Position numbers and translations under genes: made by a program. The notes beneath the pieces are model-generated. The model was not told the DNA's origin. It made no database searches and was given only the letters and a program-made list of their open reading frames with translations. From NCBI RefSeq assembly GCF_010500965.1, contig NZ_QVMI01000017.1:92465-156464 (forward strand): a stretch of DNA of 64,000 nt, read 5' to 3'. Of this stretch, positions 50,609 to 60,798 are shown in pieces. Numbering within the stretch: position 1 is the first letter of the stretch; the number at the start of each line of letters is the position of its first letter. The stretch is from Bacteroides sp. 51 (GTDB lineage Bacteria; Bacteroidota; Bacteroidia; Bacteroidales; Bacteroidaceae).

Positions 50609-52513
50609 TTACCACCCAGGGTTTTGTACTAGATTTGTATTTAAGAGCAGCGTATACTTCTTTATTGGGAACAGGTAGTCGCGTGGGGCAACAAACTCCT
50701 GGCTAAAGAGCATCTTGGGTCTGTAGTATGCTTCGGGTATTTCCTGATCAATATCCCAACCGTACACTTTCTTATTCATCACCTTGTCGGCCTCTTTCCA
50801 GCGGCGGATGTCCCAGAAACGTTGGCCTTCGAACATCAGTTCGATGGTTCTTTCCTGATGTATAATCTCGCGCAGGCCGTCGGCAGATGCAAACTTGTTG
50901 GGTTTGGTAGAGAATTGCGTCCATGACTCTTTTACTCCTTTTAGTCCGGCTCTTTCTCTTACCTTGTCTAGCCATACAATGGCTTCGTCCTGTTTACCGG
51001 TTTCGTTGAGGGCTTCGGCATACATCAGATAAAGATCGGACAGGCGGAATTCCGGCCAAGGGTATTCCTCGTATGTACTGCTGTTGTCGGATAGAACGTA
51101 TTTCCAGTTGACCAGTTTCTTGGTCCAGTATCCGGTTACGGTATAGTTATAGGTACCCAGTTTGGCTTGTGGTTGCCCTACGCGTGCTTTAACGGTCCAG
51201 GCATTGTCGTCGCTACGGTTGTTTTCCATAAACCATAACGATCCGTCGAACGCCAGGTTGGCGTAGAACCGCGGCTCTCTACCGAAGTGGATGTTGGCTG
51301 TGGCGTATCCCTCTACCAGTTTGAAGCGATTTTCATGATTCGGAACGCTGATATCATACCTGCCGCTGTAGTTCCATATCTTATCTTCGTTCATGGGCAC
51401 CCCATTCTCGGTATAGTACTGATCGGTAATGTGCAGTGTAGGATTCATCAAATCGCGTGCCGCCCACATGTTAAGCAAATACTGCGGGTCGACACGTGCC
51501 ATACAATCAACTTGTAATTCGTTGACCCGGCGTCCGGACAATCCCCAGATCAGTTCACTGTTCCATTTTTCGCTGAAGCTGTTGCGGATGCTCATCTGTA
51601 GTTTGATATCATCGCTCAGAGGCAGGTAGGATGTGAAAGTGTATAGCTTCATGAAGTTCTCTTCGCAGGATTCGATGGCGGCTTTGCATATTGACGCTGC
51701 TTTCTCCCATTTAGTGACATCGTAAACGGAGTTGAACAGGTGTTCGCCGTCTTTATCCACAAAGTCGGCATAGTCGGGGTTACCATTGAATAGCGGACTG
51801 GCTGCGGTAAGCCATAGTTTGGCTTTAAGCATCAAGGCTGCGGGTTTGGTAACGCGTCCCAGTTCTTCTACACGGTTGGTAATGTCTTGTGGGAGTTCGG
51901 TGATTGCCTCATCCAACAGGTCGGAGATGTATTGCACCGCTTCGTCCACCGGACTTCTTTTCAGGCGTACTTCATCGGGTGAGGAGTAAACCGGCAGGTT
52001 TTTATCGGCAATAACGATCGGACCGTACATACGGAACAGTTGGAAGTGGTAGTAGGCTTTCAGGAACTTGACTTCGCTGATCCATCTGAGGCGCATGCTG
52101 ATACTCAGGTCCTGCACTTTGGTGCGGTCTTCGACGTATTCGAGGAAGATGTTACAGTCTCTGATGGCTTTGTAGTACGACTTGCCACCATTGCTTCCGT
52201 CCCAGCAGTTCATATACGGGTCGTTGGCGTTCTGATTTCCACGGGCAATCTGCCAGGGGGTATGACTGTTTCCGGGGTAGAATACCCACACTTCGTCGGC
52301 TCCCATGAGGCCGGTGTTTCCCCATCCGGTGTTGTTGTCGGGCAGATAGGAGTAGCATGTAAAGAGATATTTCTCGGCTTCATTCCGGTTGGTGAAGGAA
52401 TTGTCGAGCGTGGCTATATTGTCCGGCACCACGTCCAGATAGTCGGTGCATGAGCTAAACAGGCCACCGAGTGACCATAGCATGGTTAGTATGATGGTAT
52501 ATATCTTTTTCAT
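50609..52513 (-). CDS. SusD-like outer-membrane lipoprotein (RagB/SusD)
   Basis: The 634-residue lid partner of SusC. Signal sequence and lipobox FSSC lead to TDYLDVVPDNIATLDNSFTNRNEAEKYLFTCYSYLPDN, the SusD-like N-terminal domain. Tetratricopeptide helices follow. The RagB/SusD C-terminal domain holds WPEFRLSDLYLMYAEALNETG, WLDKVRERAGLKGV and ELMFEGQRFWDIRRWKEAD. It captures oligosaccharide and closes over the transporter. It is 13 bases downstream of susC, and the two always act together. Confidence 0.95.
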   Translation of the reverse strand: MKKIYTIILTMLWSLGGLFSSCTDYLDVVPDNIATLDNSFTNRNEAEKYLFTCYSYLPDNNTGWGNTGLMGADEVWVFYPGNSHTPWQIARGNQNANDPYMNCWDGSNGGKSYYKAIRDCNIFLEYVEDRTKVQDLSISMRLRWISEVKFLKAYYHFQLFRMYGPIVIADKNLPVYSSPDEVRLKRSPVDEAVQYISDLLDEAITELPQDITNRVEELGRVTKPAALMLKAKLWLTAASPLFNGNPDYADFVDKDGEHLFNSVYDVTKWEKAASICKAAIESCEENFMKLYTFTSYLPLSDDIKLQMSIRNSFSEKWNSELIWGLSGRRVNELQVDCMARVDPQYLLNMWAARDLMNPTLHITDQYYTENGVPMNEDKIWNYSGRYDISVPNHENRFKLVEGYATANIHFGREPRFYANLAFDGSLWFMENNRSDDNAWTVKARVGQPQAKLGTYNYTVTGYWTKKLVNWKYVLSDNSSTYEEYPWPEFRLSDLYLMYAEALNETGKQDEAIVWLDKVRERAGLKGVKESWTQFSTKPNKFASADGLREIIHQERTIELMFEGQRFWDIRRWKEADKVMNKKVYGWDIDQEIPEAYYRPKMLFSQEFVAPRDYLFPIKKYTLLLNTNLVQNPGW

Positions 52514-52526
52514 TTATATCGGGTAT

Positions 52527-55500
52527 TTAGAAGTTGATTTGAAATCCCAGGTTAACGACGCGCTGAATGGGATAACCCAGTCCGTTGCCTCCCATTTCCA
52601 CATCCCAGAGGTCGAATCCGCTGAACATCAAGAGGTTGTTTCCACTGGCGTACAGGCGTAGCGATTCAACACGTAGTTTCCTCAGTAGTTTTTCGGGGAC
52701 TTTATATCCTACTTCTACGGTTTTTAGTCGTAGGAATGCTCCGTTGCGCATGAACCAGGAGTTTCTTACGCCTGTATTGTTTTTCACGAGTGTCGGACTG
52801 AGTCGTGGCCACAGGGCGTAGATGTCGCGGTTGTCTTCCGACCAATGGTCGTCGGCATAGGCTCTGATCAGTGGCACATCGTTTTGGAACGGAGATGTTT
52901 TGTCACCATCAATCCAGAATGATGATCGTGCCGAACCCTGAAAGAAGGTGGAGAAGTCGAAACGATTGTTGCCTATGGAGAAACCGAATCCGTACACAAT
53001 TTCCGGAACGGTAGGGTGACCCAGCGGTACCATATCGTCGTCGGTAATCTGTCCGTCGCCGTTCGTATCGTAGTATTTAATATCCCCCGGACCGTACTCT
53101 CCGTAGTTTTGCCGGGGCGAGTTGAGTACGTCGTACTCATCAATAAACAGTCTTTCGGCGATGAGTCCGTATTCTTGTTTGAGCGACTGGCCGATGTGCA
53201 GGCGGTATTTCTCATTATATGCCGGTTCTTCGTACTTCACGAATTCGCTGTGTGCATAGGTAAAGTTTCCGCGGGCTTGTATCCAGTATCCGTTTTTGAA
53301 CATCTTGTTGTAGTCTATCGAGAAGTCTACGCCCGATGCTTTGGCCTCGCCTACGTTGGCCCGTACGGTAGAGGATAGTCCCATGGATGGCGGTATGGAG
53401 GTTCTGTCCATCAGGATGTTTTTCCGTCTCTCGGTGAAGAAATCGAACTGGATATCAAATTCGTTGAACAGGCCGAGTTCGAAACCATAATTGGCTTTAT
53501 AGGATTTCTCCCAACTGATGGTGCGGTTGTCGTACCGGTTGATGGTTACACCGTCTCGACCGTATCCGAAGTTCTCGCCAAACTGGTATCCTTTCCATTC
53601 GTCGTTCATATTCATGTCCGAGAGGTAGAAGAAGCGGTCGTTTTCATCGCCGATGGCATCGTTACCCACGAGTCCGTAGGTGGCTTTAAGCTTGAATTTG
53701 GATACCACGCGGCTGAGAGGTTCAAAGAATTTCTCGTTCGAAACGATCCAACCCACACCGACGGCGGGGAAGAAACCGTAACGTTTGGATTTGTAGAAAC
53801 GTTCCGAACCGTTGTAACCGAAGTTAAACTCGGCCAGGTAACGACCGTCGTAAGCATAAGTGAAACGACCGGACAGACCTTGGTTGCGGTAGGGAAGGGA
53901 TTTCTGCAAGGTGCCTTTGTTGGCGTAGATTTGTTCGCGGCGTTGGAAGACGAGCATACCGCTTACATCGTTCATGCCAAATACCCTGTTGTATGACAAA
54001 GCCGCCTCGATATATACGGTAGAATTGATGTCTTTGTCCTTGCCTTCGCTATAGTCCAGATACTCCGTCGGGTTGCCGTCTTCGTTGAGCAACATAATGG
54101 TGTATTCGTCTTGTTTCTTATCGTACGATCGCACTCCATAATAATAAGGGTTGTACTTGCGCTCGACATCGAAGTAGGAATAGCGCGATGTATTGAACAT
54201 AGCACGGAAGTTCAGTCCCTTGGTGATGAAATTCAGGTCTTGTTTTACTTCGGCTTGTGCATCGAGTTGTGATTTGGAGTAGTCCATATACCCTCTCACC
54301 ATTTCGGCGTACGGGTTAATGTAATCGGCGCTCTTCCCACCTGCCGAGCGGCTGGCGTTACCAAACAGAATGTGTTTCGTATCGGGCTGTATGGACGAGG
54401 GGTAGTAGGCCGGGAACTGTACCGGATTGGCGACCATGATTCTTCTGTACATGGCTTCCCCGCCGCTGATGCGGTTGCCCCAATCATCGTATCCGCCAAG
54501 AGGACCACGATAGTCATCGAAACTACCGGACAGACGTATGGAGGCTTTCGTGGTTTTGGTTAGTTCGAGGTTGATGTTGGACCGGATTTGGTAGGTTTGC
54601 AGGTTGATGTTGTTGTTGAAATTGTTCTTGTTATCTACCTTCAGGTTACCTCCGTCGCGGCTATAGCTTGCTGCGATATAGTAGCGTCCGATACCTCCAC
54701 CCCCGCTGAGGTTCATGTTTACGCGTTGACTGTTGGCTACGTCTTTGATGAGTAGTTTTCTCCAATCGTTTGCCGGATAAACGTATGGGTTCTTGCCGGC
54801 AACGGTGTTGTCGATCTTTTCGTACGAGTAGGGTAGTGGCCGGTCGGGGTTGCGGGTAAGCGTGGCTTCGTTGGCCATTCGCATGAACGTTATCGGGTCG
54901 GCCAGTTTGATGTCCTGGGTGTTTCCGGAGAAGGAGTTTTCAAACCGGACGGATACTTTGATTGGTCCTTCATGCCCTTCTTTGGTCGATACCTGAATTA
55001 CACCGTTGGCTCCGCGCGCACCGTAGAGCGCCGTGGCGGTGGCATCTTTAAGGATAGAGAAGGCGGAGATATCGTCGGGTTGCAGGCGCGACAGTTCGGT
55101 GGTGGTAGACTCTGCCCCGTCGATAAGAATGAGTGGATCTTTCTTGTATCCGAATGTCGTTACCCCACGGATAAAGAAGTCGGCATTGTCCTTGCCCGGC
55201 TCACCGCTGCGTTGGTAGGCAATCACCCCGGACATACGTCCGGCCAATGCCGTGGTGAGGTTACTGGAAGGGACTTTCAGCGACTTTGGGTTGACGGTTT
55301 GTATGGAGCTGATCATACTTTCCTTCTTTTGTGTACCGAAGGCTACGACAACCACTTCGTCGAGTGCTTTGGCATCTTCCTGCAATACCACGTCAATGAC
55401 GGTTTGGAGGTTTACGGCTACTTCTGCCGGTTGCATCCCCATAAACGAGTAAACCAGCGTGGCATCTGTGGGTACATTGTTCAGTGTGTAGTTACCATCG

Positions 55501-55736
55501 GCGTTGGTGATGGTGGCGTTGGTAGTTCCTTTTACTACGACCGTGGCGCCGGGCACGGGGTCGTTGTAACTGTCTTTCACGGTACCTTTTACGGTGAGGC
55601 GTTGTTGATGTTGGTCTTTGACTTCGGGCGTATGATCACCCTCGAAGGCCAACGCTCTTCCTGCGCACAGGGTCAGGAGAATGAAAAGGCCGACTTTGAG
55701 AAAAGACCGGGTCTTCACATAGTGTGTTTTCGTCAT
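52527..55736 (-). CDS. SusC-like TonB-dependent transporter
   Basis: A 1069-residue outer-membrane importer. A signal peptide (about 1-30) is followed by a carboxypeptidase-regulatory domain (about 45-125, VKGTVKDSYNDPVPGATVVVKGT), a TonB-box-like segment DEVVVVAFGTQKKES, the plug (ALAGRMSGVIAYQRSGEPG, ILIDGAES, ILKDATATALYGARGANGVI) and a 22-strand barrel ending NLGFQINF. It opens the locus and heads the transcript running SusC, SusD, two lipoproteins and GH2. It is complete. Confidence 0.96.
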   Translation of the reverse strand: MTKTHYVKTRSFLKVGLFILLTLCAGRALAFEGDHTPEVKDQHQQRLTVKGTVKDSYNDPVPGATVVVKGTTNATITNADGNYTLNNVPTDATLVYSFMGMQPAEVAVNLQTVIDVVLQEDAKALDEVVVVAFGTQKKESMISSIQTVNPKSLKVPSSNLTTALAGRMSGVIAYQRSGEPGKDNADFFIRGVTTFGYKKDPLILIDGAESTTTELSRLQPDDISAFSILKDATATALYGARGANGVIQVSTKEGHEGPIKVSVRFENSFSGNTQDIKLADPITFMRMANEATLTRNPDRPLPYSYEKIDNTVAGKNPYVYPANDWRKLLIKDVANSQRVNMNLSGGGGIGRYYIAASYSRDGGNLKVDNKNNFNNNINLQTYQIRSNINLELTKTTKASIRLSGSFDDYRGPLGGYDDWGNRISGGEAMYRRIMVANPVQFPAYYPSSIQPDTKHILFGNASRSAGGKSADYINPYAEMVRGYMDYSKSQLDAQAEVKQDLNFITKGLNFRAMFNTSRYSYFDVERKYNPYYYGVRSYDKKQDEYTIMLLNEDGNPTEYLDYSEGKDKDINSTVYIEAALSYNRVFGMNDVSGMLVFQRREQIYANKGTLQKSLPYRNQGLSGRFTYAYDGRYLAEFNFGYNGSERFYKSKRYGFFPAVGVGWIVSNEKFFEPLSRVVSKFKLKATYGLVGNDAIGDENDRFFYLSDMNMNDEWKGYQFGENFGYGRDGVTINRYDNRTISWEKSYKANYGFELGLFNEFDIQFDFFTERRKNILMDRTSIPPSMGLSSTVRANVGEAKASGVDFSIDYNKMFKNGYWIQARGNFTYAHSEFVKYEEPAYNEKYRLHIGQSLKQEYGLIAERLFIDEYDVLNSPRQNYGEYGPGDIKYYDTNGDGQITDDDMVPLGHPTVPEIVYGFGFSIGNNRFDFSTFFQGSARSSFWIDGDKTSPFQNDVPLIRAYADDHWSEDNRDIYALWPRLSPTLVKNNTGVRNSWFMRNGAFLRLKTVEVGYKVPEKLLRKLRVESLRLYASGNNLLMFSGFDLWDVEMGGNGLGYPIQRVVNLGFQINF

Positions 55737-55809
55737 AAGATTAAAAAGTTAAATTAGTATTTGATTTAATAAGTTGATTAACAAATTCTCATAACATTAA
55801 ATCTAGGGT

Positions 55810-55817
55810 CAAAATTA
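55810..55817 (-). promoter_or_regulatory. Candidate -7 box of the susC operon
   Basis: The minus strand reads TAATTTTG, placing the transcript start near 55803, with a leader of about 66 bases. No -33 TTTG is visible, as expected for a promoter that needs an activator. Inverted words TTGCTGCA and TTGCAGCA at about 55868-55925 lie 65-120 bases upstream. Confidence 0.4.
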
Positions 55818-56025
55818 TGGCTTATGGGGACTGTGCTGTGAGTGATTCTTCTGCAAAAAATGAAAAAATTGCTGCATTTGCATCGTTTGAGGGTAATACA
55901 GTGCGCATATTTTATATTTTGCAGCATTTTTGTCATAAAGTACCGTTACCCCATTTTAAGAATGCTGTACTGTTTTTCTTTCGATTGTTATGGTTCTTCT
56001 TTCAAATGCAAGTACTATAATTTTG

Positions 56026-56090
56026 TTTAGATGTACATCTAAATGTAATTGACATGTACATCTAAAATAAGTTGACACCTAGGTGTAAAT
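56026..56090. repeat. Array of three palindromic units with 23-bp period (array 2)
   Basis: Unit 1 is the perfect palindrome TTTAGATGTACATCTAAA (56026-56043). Unit 2 is TTGACATGTACATCTAAAA (from 56049) and unit 3 is TTGACACCTAGGTGTAAAT (from 56072). Centres at 56032, 56055 and 56078 are exactly 23 bases apart, as in array 1. The array lies about 290 bases upstream of the susC start and downstream of the regulator's terminator. The rest of 55818-56195 has no gene. Confidence 0.9.
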
Positions 56091-56195
56091 ACGATGAAGA
56101 AAGCACTGTTTGAGAAAGATGAAGTAATTTGTTTCAGGTTTCTCTTACGTTGTTTTAAAAAGATGCAAGTATGCTGTAGGGGCAGGCCGGCGGGT

Positions 56196-56238
56196 ATAAA
56201 AAAGAAAAGGCACCCGCTCTATCACAGAGCAGAGTGCC
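56196..56238 (-). terminator. Terminator of the hybrid two-component gene
   Basis: On the minus strand a hairpin (GGCAC...GCTCT/AGAGC...GTGCC, 56238-56209) is followed by TTTTCTTTTTT (56208-56198). It lies 174 bases after the regulator's stop codon. Confidence 0.8.
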
Positions 56239-56411
56239 CGGATTTCTCTTTGAGTTTCTTAATCTGCCTTCATTTGCTTATCACTAAGTACATGCGAAAA
56301 ATAGTATATTGAAAATCATGAGAAAAATTAAGCTAAGAGCAAAAATATGCATTATTACCCTGGGCAACCGAATAAAATCAATGCAAAAACAAGCACTTTT
56401 GCAGCAAAGCA

Positions 56412-59400
56412 TCATTCTTCCTTCTCCAGATTACTTCTGGTCAGATTTTGATTCTGTTTCTCGAACTCTTTGGGCGTCATTCCAAACTGTTTGAGGAAAA
56501 GTTTGGCAAAGTAGGAAGCCGAATTGAAACCTACCATGAAACAAATATCACCTATCAGATACTTCCCTTCCTGTATCAACTCTGCCGCCTTCTTCAAACG
56601 GATGAGGCGGATGAAATCCACCGGATAAAGATTAAACAAGATCTTTATTTTCCGTAACAAACTGGAGCGGCTCATACAGAGAATATCCGCCATGCGTTCA
56701 ACATTAAAGTTCTCGTCGGCAATGTTCTCATCTATAATCGTGATTACCTTATTCATAAACTCCTCGTCGGCCTTGTTGAGCTGCATGTTCGTCACTGGGA
56801 AGAAAGGACGTTTGGAGAAAGCCTCACGCTCTTTCCGACGGTTGTTTAGCAAGGAGAGCACCTGGTTTTTGAGGAAGTTGAGCGAGAAAGGTTTCTCTAC
56901 GTACGCCTCGGCGCCAATCTTCAAGCCATTGATTTTGCTTTCCAGATCGTTCTTTGCCGTAAGGAATATCACGGGAATGTGACTCAGGTCGATGTCCGAT
57001 TTGATTTCGCGGCACAGTTCCCAACCGTTCATTACGGGCATCATAATGTCGCTCACCACCAGGTCGATATGGCTGTTGTGGAGAATTTCAAGCGCATCCT
57101 TGCCGTTGCGGGCACACTCTACCGTGAATGATTCGCGCAGGCCATCCAGCATAAAATCGAGCATTGTTTCCTCATCTTCCACCACTAGCAGCGTGTAGCA
57201 AATGTTGTCGGCATCGTAGGACGAAGGCTCCTCGTCGAGCGGTAAATTCTGTCCAACCATGATTTCGTTGTGCTGCTGTATCCTTTCCTTATTCAGCGGA
57301 ATGGTCAGCACGAATGTGTTTTCCGGCTGGGTGGTGTCCAGGCAGAGACTACCTTTGTGCATCTCGGCCAACGAGCGCGCCAGGGGCAATCCCATGCCTA
57401 CGCCGAAACTTATGGCATCTTTCTTGGCCATTTGGTAGAACGGCTGGAAGATGTGCTCGCTTTTTTCCAATGGAATCTTTTCACCATCGCTCACCACGCG
57501 TATGGTGAACGTGCTATCGTCTACGATGAATTCCACCATGATCTTCTTTAGCGTATATTTGAGCGCATTGTTCAACAGGTTGCTCAGAATGCGGGTTATA
57601 GCCTCCTTGTCTATCGATGCCCTGACTTCCATCTCCGGGATATGAAGGAACAATTCCTTTTTCTTCTGCAGGATGGTTGGTTCGAAGCGGGCTATTGTTT
57701 CGTTCAATAGCGTAACCACGTTTACGTTCTCGAAGTGTATTTTGAATTGCTGCGAATCAATCTTCTGGAAATCCAGCAATTGTCCGGTGAGTTCCAGCAA
57801 CCGCTTGGTGTTTTGTGCAATTACCCCCAGGTTCTTGTTCACCTTTGCATCTTCGAGACCCATCTCCTGGATGGTTTCCAACGGGCCGTTAATCAGCGTC
57901 AACGGCGTGCGTACCTCATGGGCAATGGTGGCGAAGAAACTCACTTTCGATTCGTACAATTCCTTTTCTTTCTCAATCTCGAACAGCTTCTGATGCTCCC
58001 GCATTTGTTTTTCTTTGCGCTGCCTGTACCAGAAGAGCACATAGGAAATAAGTGATATTCCTATAATGGAGTAGACAATATATGCCCAGACAGACTTCCA
58101 CCAAGGGGGAAGAATAACGATGGACAGGGAACGGCTGGCGAATTGTCCGTTGAACCCATCGTGTGTGGCCCGAACGCGGAAGATGTATTCGCCGGGCGGT
58201 AGTTTGGCGTATGAAATGTTCTGGCTGCTTGCCGCCCGTACCCAATCATTATCCACCGGGTCCATGCGGTAGTAGTATTGGTTGGCCTCCGCGGTAGAAT
58301 AGTTCAGTAGCGCCACATCGAAACTGATGTTCGACATGTCGTAGTCGAGCACGATCTTATCCGTGTGTGTAATGCTCTTTTTGAGTGGCGACTGTGGGGT
58401 GTGCGTGGTTATTTCCTTATTATATATAGAGAATTTCGATATGTATACCGGGGGGAGATCCTGCATCATATCGGCTGTATAAGGATCAAAAGAGATCAGT
58501 CCGTCAATACCACCGAAGTAGAACTTCCCGTCGCTTGCCTTCAGGGCCGACTTATAATTAAACTGATTGCCCAGCAGTCCGTCTTTCGTCGTAAATATCC
58601 GTACGTTTCCGTTATCGGGGTTGAACTTAACCAGCCCCCTGTTCGTTCCGAACCAGAGGTTGTGCTGGTCATCTTCCAGAATCTTGTATGCTACATCGTC
58701 CGGCAACCCCTCGCGGATGGAGTAGGACGTAAAGTTATCCTCTTCGGGGTTGTAGCGGCAAATCCCCCCACGGTCGGTAGAGAACCAAAGCGTTCCCCGG
58801 CTATTCTGAAAAATAGAACTCACGGAGTTGGACGCCAGGCAATTATCCTTTCCTTTCTCGTAAATATACTTGTGAAAAGTCTGCGCCGCAGGGTCGTGCT
58901 TCCACAATCCGCTACCCATGGTAGCGAACCACATGATACCGTCCTTGTCTTCCATGATGTCGAATATCCAGTCGTACCCCGTATCGCTAATCAGGCTGAA
59001 CGACAGACTTCCCGGGGGAGCCATGTACAACCCCCATCCGTTTCCGATCCATGTTTGTTTCTTACTGTCGACATAGAACGCATAGATGCTATTCTCGGCC
59101 AGATTCAAATCCTTTGCGGTATAATGCCTGAATGATTTCTGTGAAAGTTCGAAAACATCCATCCCCTGTTTGAATAACCCGCAATAAACCTGGTTATTAT
59201 AATAACTCATGTTCAGCGTAATCTGATGACTCACGTTGCGCCCCTTTCCGTAGTTCGGCCTGCTGACCTGTCCGTTCTTCGGATTAAGTATGTTCACCCC
59301 ATTGTTCTCGGTGCCTATCCATATGTTTCCGTCGGCATCTTCTACAAGTTCGCGTATGCGCTTGGTGCTCAGGGAATTTTCATTGCTATCGGGTACATAC

Positions 59401-60431
59401 TTATCGAAAAGCAATTGGCGGTTAGGGCGATAGTTTACCCCGCCGAACAATGTTCCTATCCATACACCCTCCGAACGGTCGCCATAGATGGTATAGATGA
59501 AATTGTCCGAGAGGCTGAAAGGGCGAACCATATCTTCTTTAAGATGCACAACGCTTTCTCTCTCTTCGTTAATCACAAACAGTCCGTTGAATGTTCCCAG
59601 CCAGATCTCGTTGTTGATGTACTCCACATTGTGGAAAAAGATATTTCTGGTACTGGCCGGCAACGGTATATCCATCAATTCGTTTGTATTTGGATTATAC
59701 CGGATGAGCTCGCCTTCATGTATGGTAAAGAGTAGATTGTCGTCCTGTGCGCAGATTCCGTTTATGGCTTTCCCGATCAGCGACCTTCCGTTCCTGTCGG
59801 TTTGGTATTGATCAAAGCTATCCTTCTTGCGGTTATAGCGAAAGAGGCCGATTCCCGACGTGCCTATCCACACATCTCCCCGTTCGTTGACACAAATGGA
59901 ATTGGGGCTTTCGGTCTTGAACTTTTCTTTGTCCGTAATGGGGTAGAAGTGCATCTGCTCGTCCTTGATCCGGAACGCGCCCTGATCGGGAACCAGTACC
60001 CAGATGTTGTTTATCGAATCTTTCAGTATCTTTCCCACCCAATTGCCTATACCCACCCCTTCGGGCGATTCTTTGGAAAACTTGGTGAAGATGTCATCGG
60101 CCGGGTTGTAGATGTAAATCCCCCGGTCTGTTCCTACCCAGATATGGTGATTCTCGTCTTCATACAATGCGGCGATATTGTTGTTGCCTTCGCCCAATAC
60201 GGCATCTTCACAATTAATCTGTATAATGGATGTGCCGTCGTACCGGTTCAGTCCGTTTTTGGTGCCGAACCACATGAAGCCATAACTATCCTGTAGAATG
60301 GCTTTGACATTACTTTGTGACAGTCCGTTCTCGCCGTTAATGTGCGTAAAGTAGTAACTGGCGGCTTCGCGCGCATACAGACAGACTGGGAATAAAAGGA
60401 AAACAAGGAGGATAGGTGTTATTTTTCGCAT
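56412..60431 (-). CDS. Hybrid two-component system sensor/regulator (HTCS)
   Basis: A 1339-residue single-chain regulator. A signal peptide at 1-19 directs the sensor to the periplasm. Repeated beta-propeller blades (about 25-690, many of the type NIWIGTENNGVNILN) and a Y_Y_Y domain (about 700-770, YRMDPVDNDWVRA) bind the glycan fragment. A membrane helix near 785-805 is followed by the kinase (His838 in ATIAHEVRTPLT, then an ATPase domain), a receiver domain (Asp1128 in VVSDIMMPVMNG) and a C-terminal AraC-type DNA-binding domain ending QFGMTPKEFEKQ. It probably controls the susC operon on its left, the one on its right, or both. ATG 60431 was chosen to fit the signal peptide. Confidence 0.95.
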   Translation of the reverse strand: MRKITPILLVFLLFPVCLYAREAASYYFTHINGENGLSQSNVKAILQDSYGFMWFGTKNGLNRYDGTSIIQINCEDAVLGEGNNNIAALYEDENHHIWVGTDRGIYIYNPADDIFTKFSKESPEGVGIGNWVGKILKDSINNIWVLVPDQGAFRIKDEQMHFYPITDKEKFKTESPNSICVNERGDVWIGTSGIGLFRYNRKKDSFDQYQTDRNGRSLIGKAINGICAQDDNLLFTIHEGELIRYNPNTNELMDIPLPASTRNIFFHNVEYINNEIWLGTFNGLFVINEERESVVHLKEDMVRPFSLSDNFIYTIYGDRSEGVWIGTLFGGVNYRPNRQLLFDKYVPDSNENSLSTKRIRELVEDADGNIWIGTENNGVNILNPKNGQVSRPNYGKGRNVSHQITLNMSYYNNQVYCGLFKQGMDVFELSQKSFRHYTAKDLNLAENSIYAFYVDSKKQTWIGNGWGLYMAPPGSLSFSLISDTGYDWIFDIMEDKDGIMWFATMGSGLWKHDPAAQTFHKYIYEKGKDNCLASNSVSSIFQNSRGTLWFSTDRGGICRYNPEEDNFTSYSIREGLPDDVAYKILEDDQHNLWFGTNRGLVKFNPDNGNVRIFTTKDGLLGNQFNYKSALKASDGKFYFGGIDGLISFDPYTADMMQDLPPVYISKFSIYNKEITTHTPQSPLKKSITHTDKIVLDYDMSNISFDVALLNYSTAEANQYYYRMDPVDNDWVRAASSQNISYAKLPPGEYIFRVRATHDGFNGQFASRSLSIVILPPWWKSVWAYIVYSIIGISLISYVLFWYRQRKEKQMREHQKLFEIEKEKELYESKVSFFATIAHEVRTPLTLINGPLETIQEMGLEDAKVNKNLGVIAQNTKRLLELTGQLLDFQKIDSQQFKIHFENVNVVTLLNETIARFEPTILQKKKELFLHIPEMEVRASIDKEAITRILSNLLNNALKYTLKKIMVEFIVDDSTFTIRVVSDGEKIPLEKSEHIFQPFYQMAKKDAISFGVGMGLPLARSLAEMHKGSLCLDTTQPENTFVLTIPLNKERIQQHNEIMVGQNLPLDEEPSSYDADNICYTLLVVEDEETMLDFMLDGLRESFTVECARNGKDALEILHNSHIDLVVSDIMMPVMNGWELCREIKSDIDLSHIPVIFLTAKNDLESKINGLKIGAEAYVEKPFSLNFLKNQVLSLLNNRRKEREAFSKRPFFPVTNMQLNKADEEFMNKVITIIDENIADENFNVERMADILCMSRSSLLRKIKILFNLYPVDFIRLIRLKKAAELIQEGKYLIGDICFMVGFNSASYFAKLFLKQFGMTPKEFEKQNQNLTRSNLEKEE

Positions 60432-60689
60432 AATATTAGATAATTGGCTACACAAAGATGACACTTAGAGTCGTGATATCCAAAAAATGTAGGATAAAGA
60501 CTTTCAAAAAGGATACTTGATTTAAGGTCTTGTTACAACACACAAAATTAAAGATTGCTCTGTTTCAACTTTAATAAACGTGTGGCAGAAAATGAAAATT
60601 ATGCAGCAAATAATACTTAATTGCCTGATCGTCAGGTGCGGTTTCTGGAAATGAGAAAAGAATGATGTATATGCTCCGGCGGGTTGCTG

Positions 60690-60697
60690 TACTTTTG
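60690..60697 (+). promoter_or_regulatory. Candidate -7 box of the second susC
   Basis: TACTTTTG fits TAnnTTTG and lies 102 bases before the start codon at 60799. No -33 TTTG is seen. ATGCAGCAAA at 60601 resembles the TGCAGCA words upstream of the first susC. The rest of 60432-60798 holds nothing else I recognise. Confidence 0.4.
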
Positions 60698-60798
60698 ATG
60701 GTACGGATCATGCGGTTTGCGTTTCATTCTCCCATACTTTAGTTCAACAGTTCTTTTGGGCTGTGTAATATTAACAGTTAAACTTTTATTTAATTATT

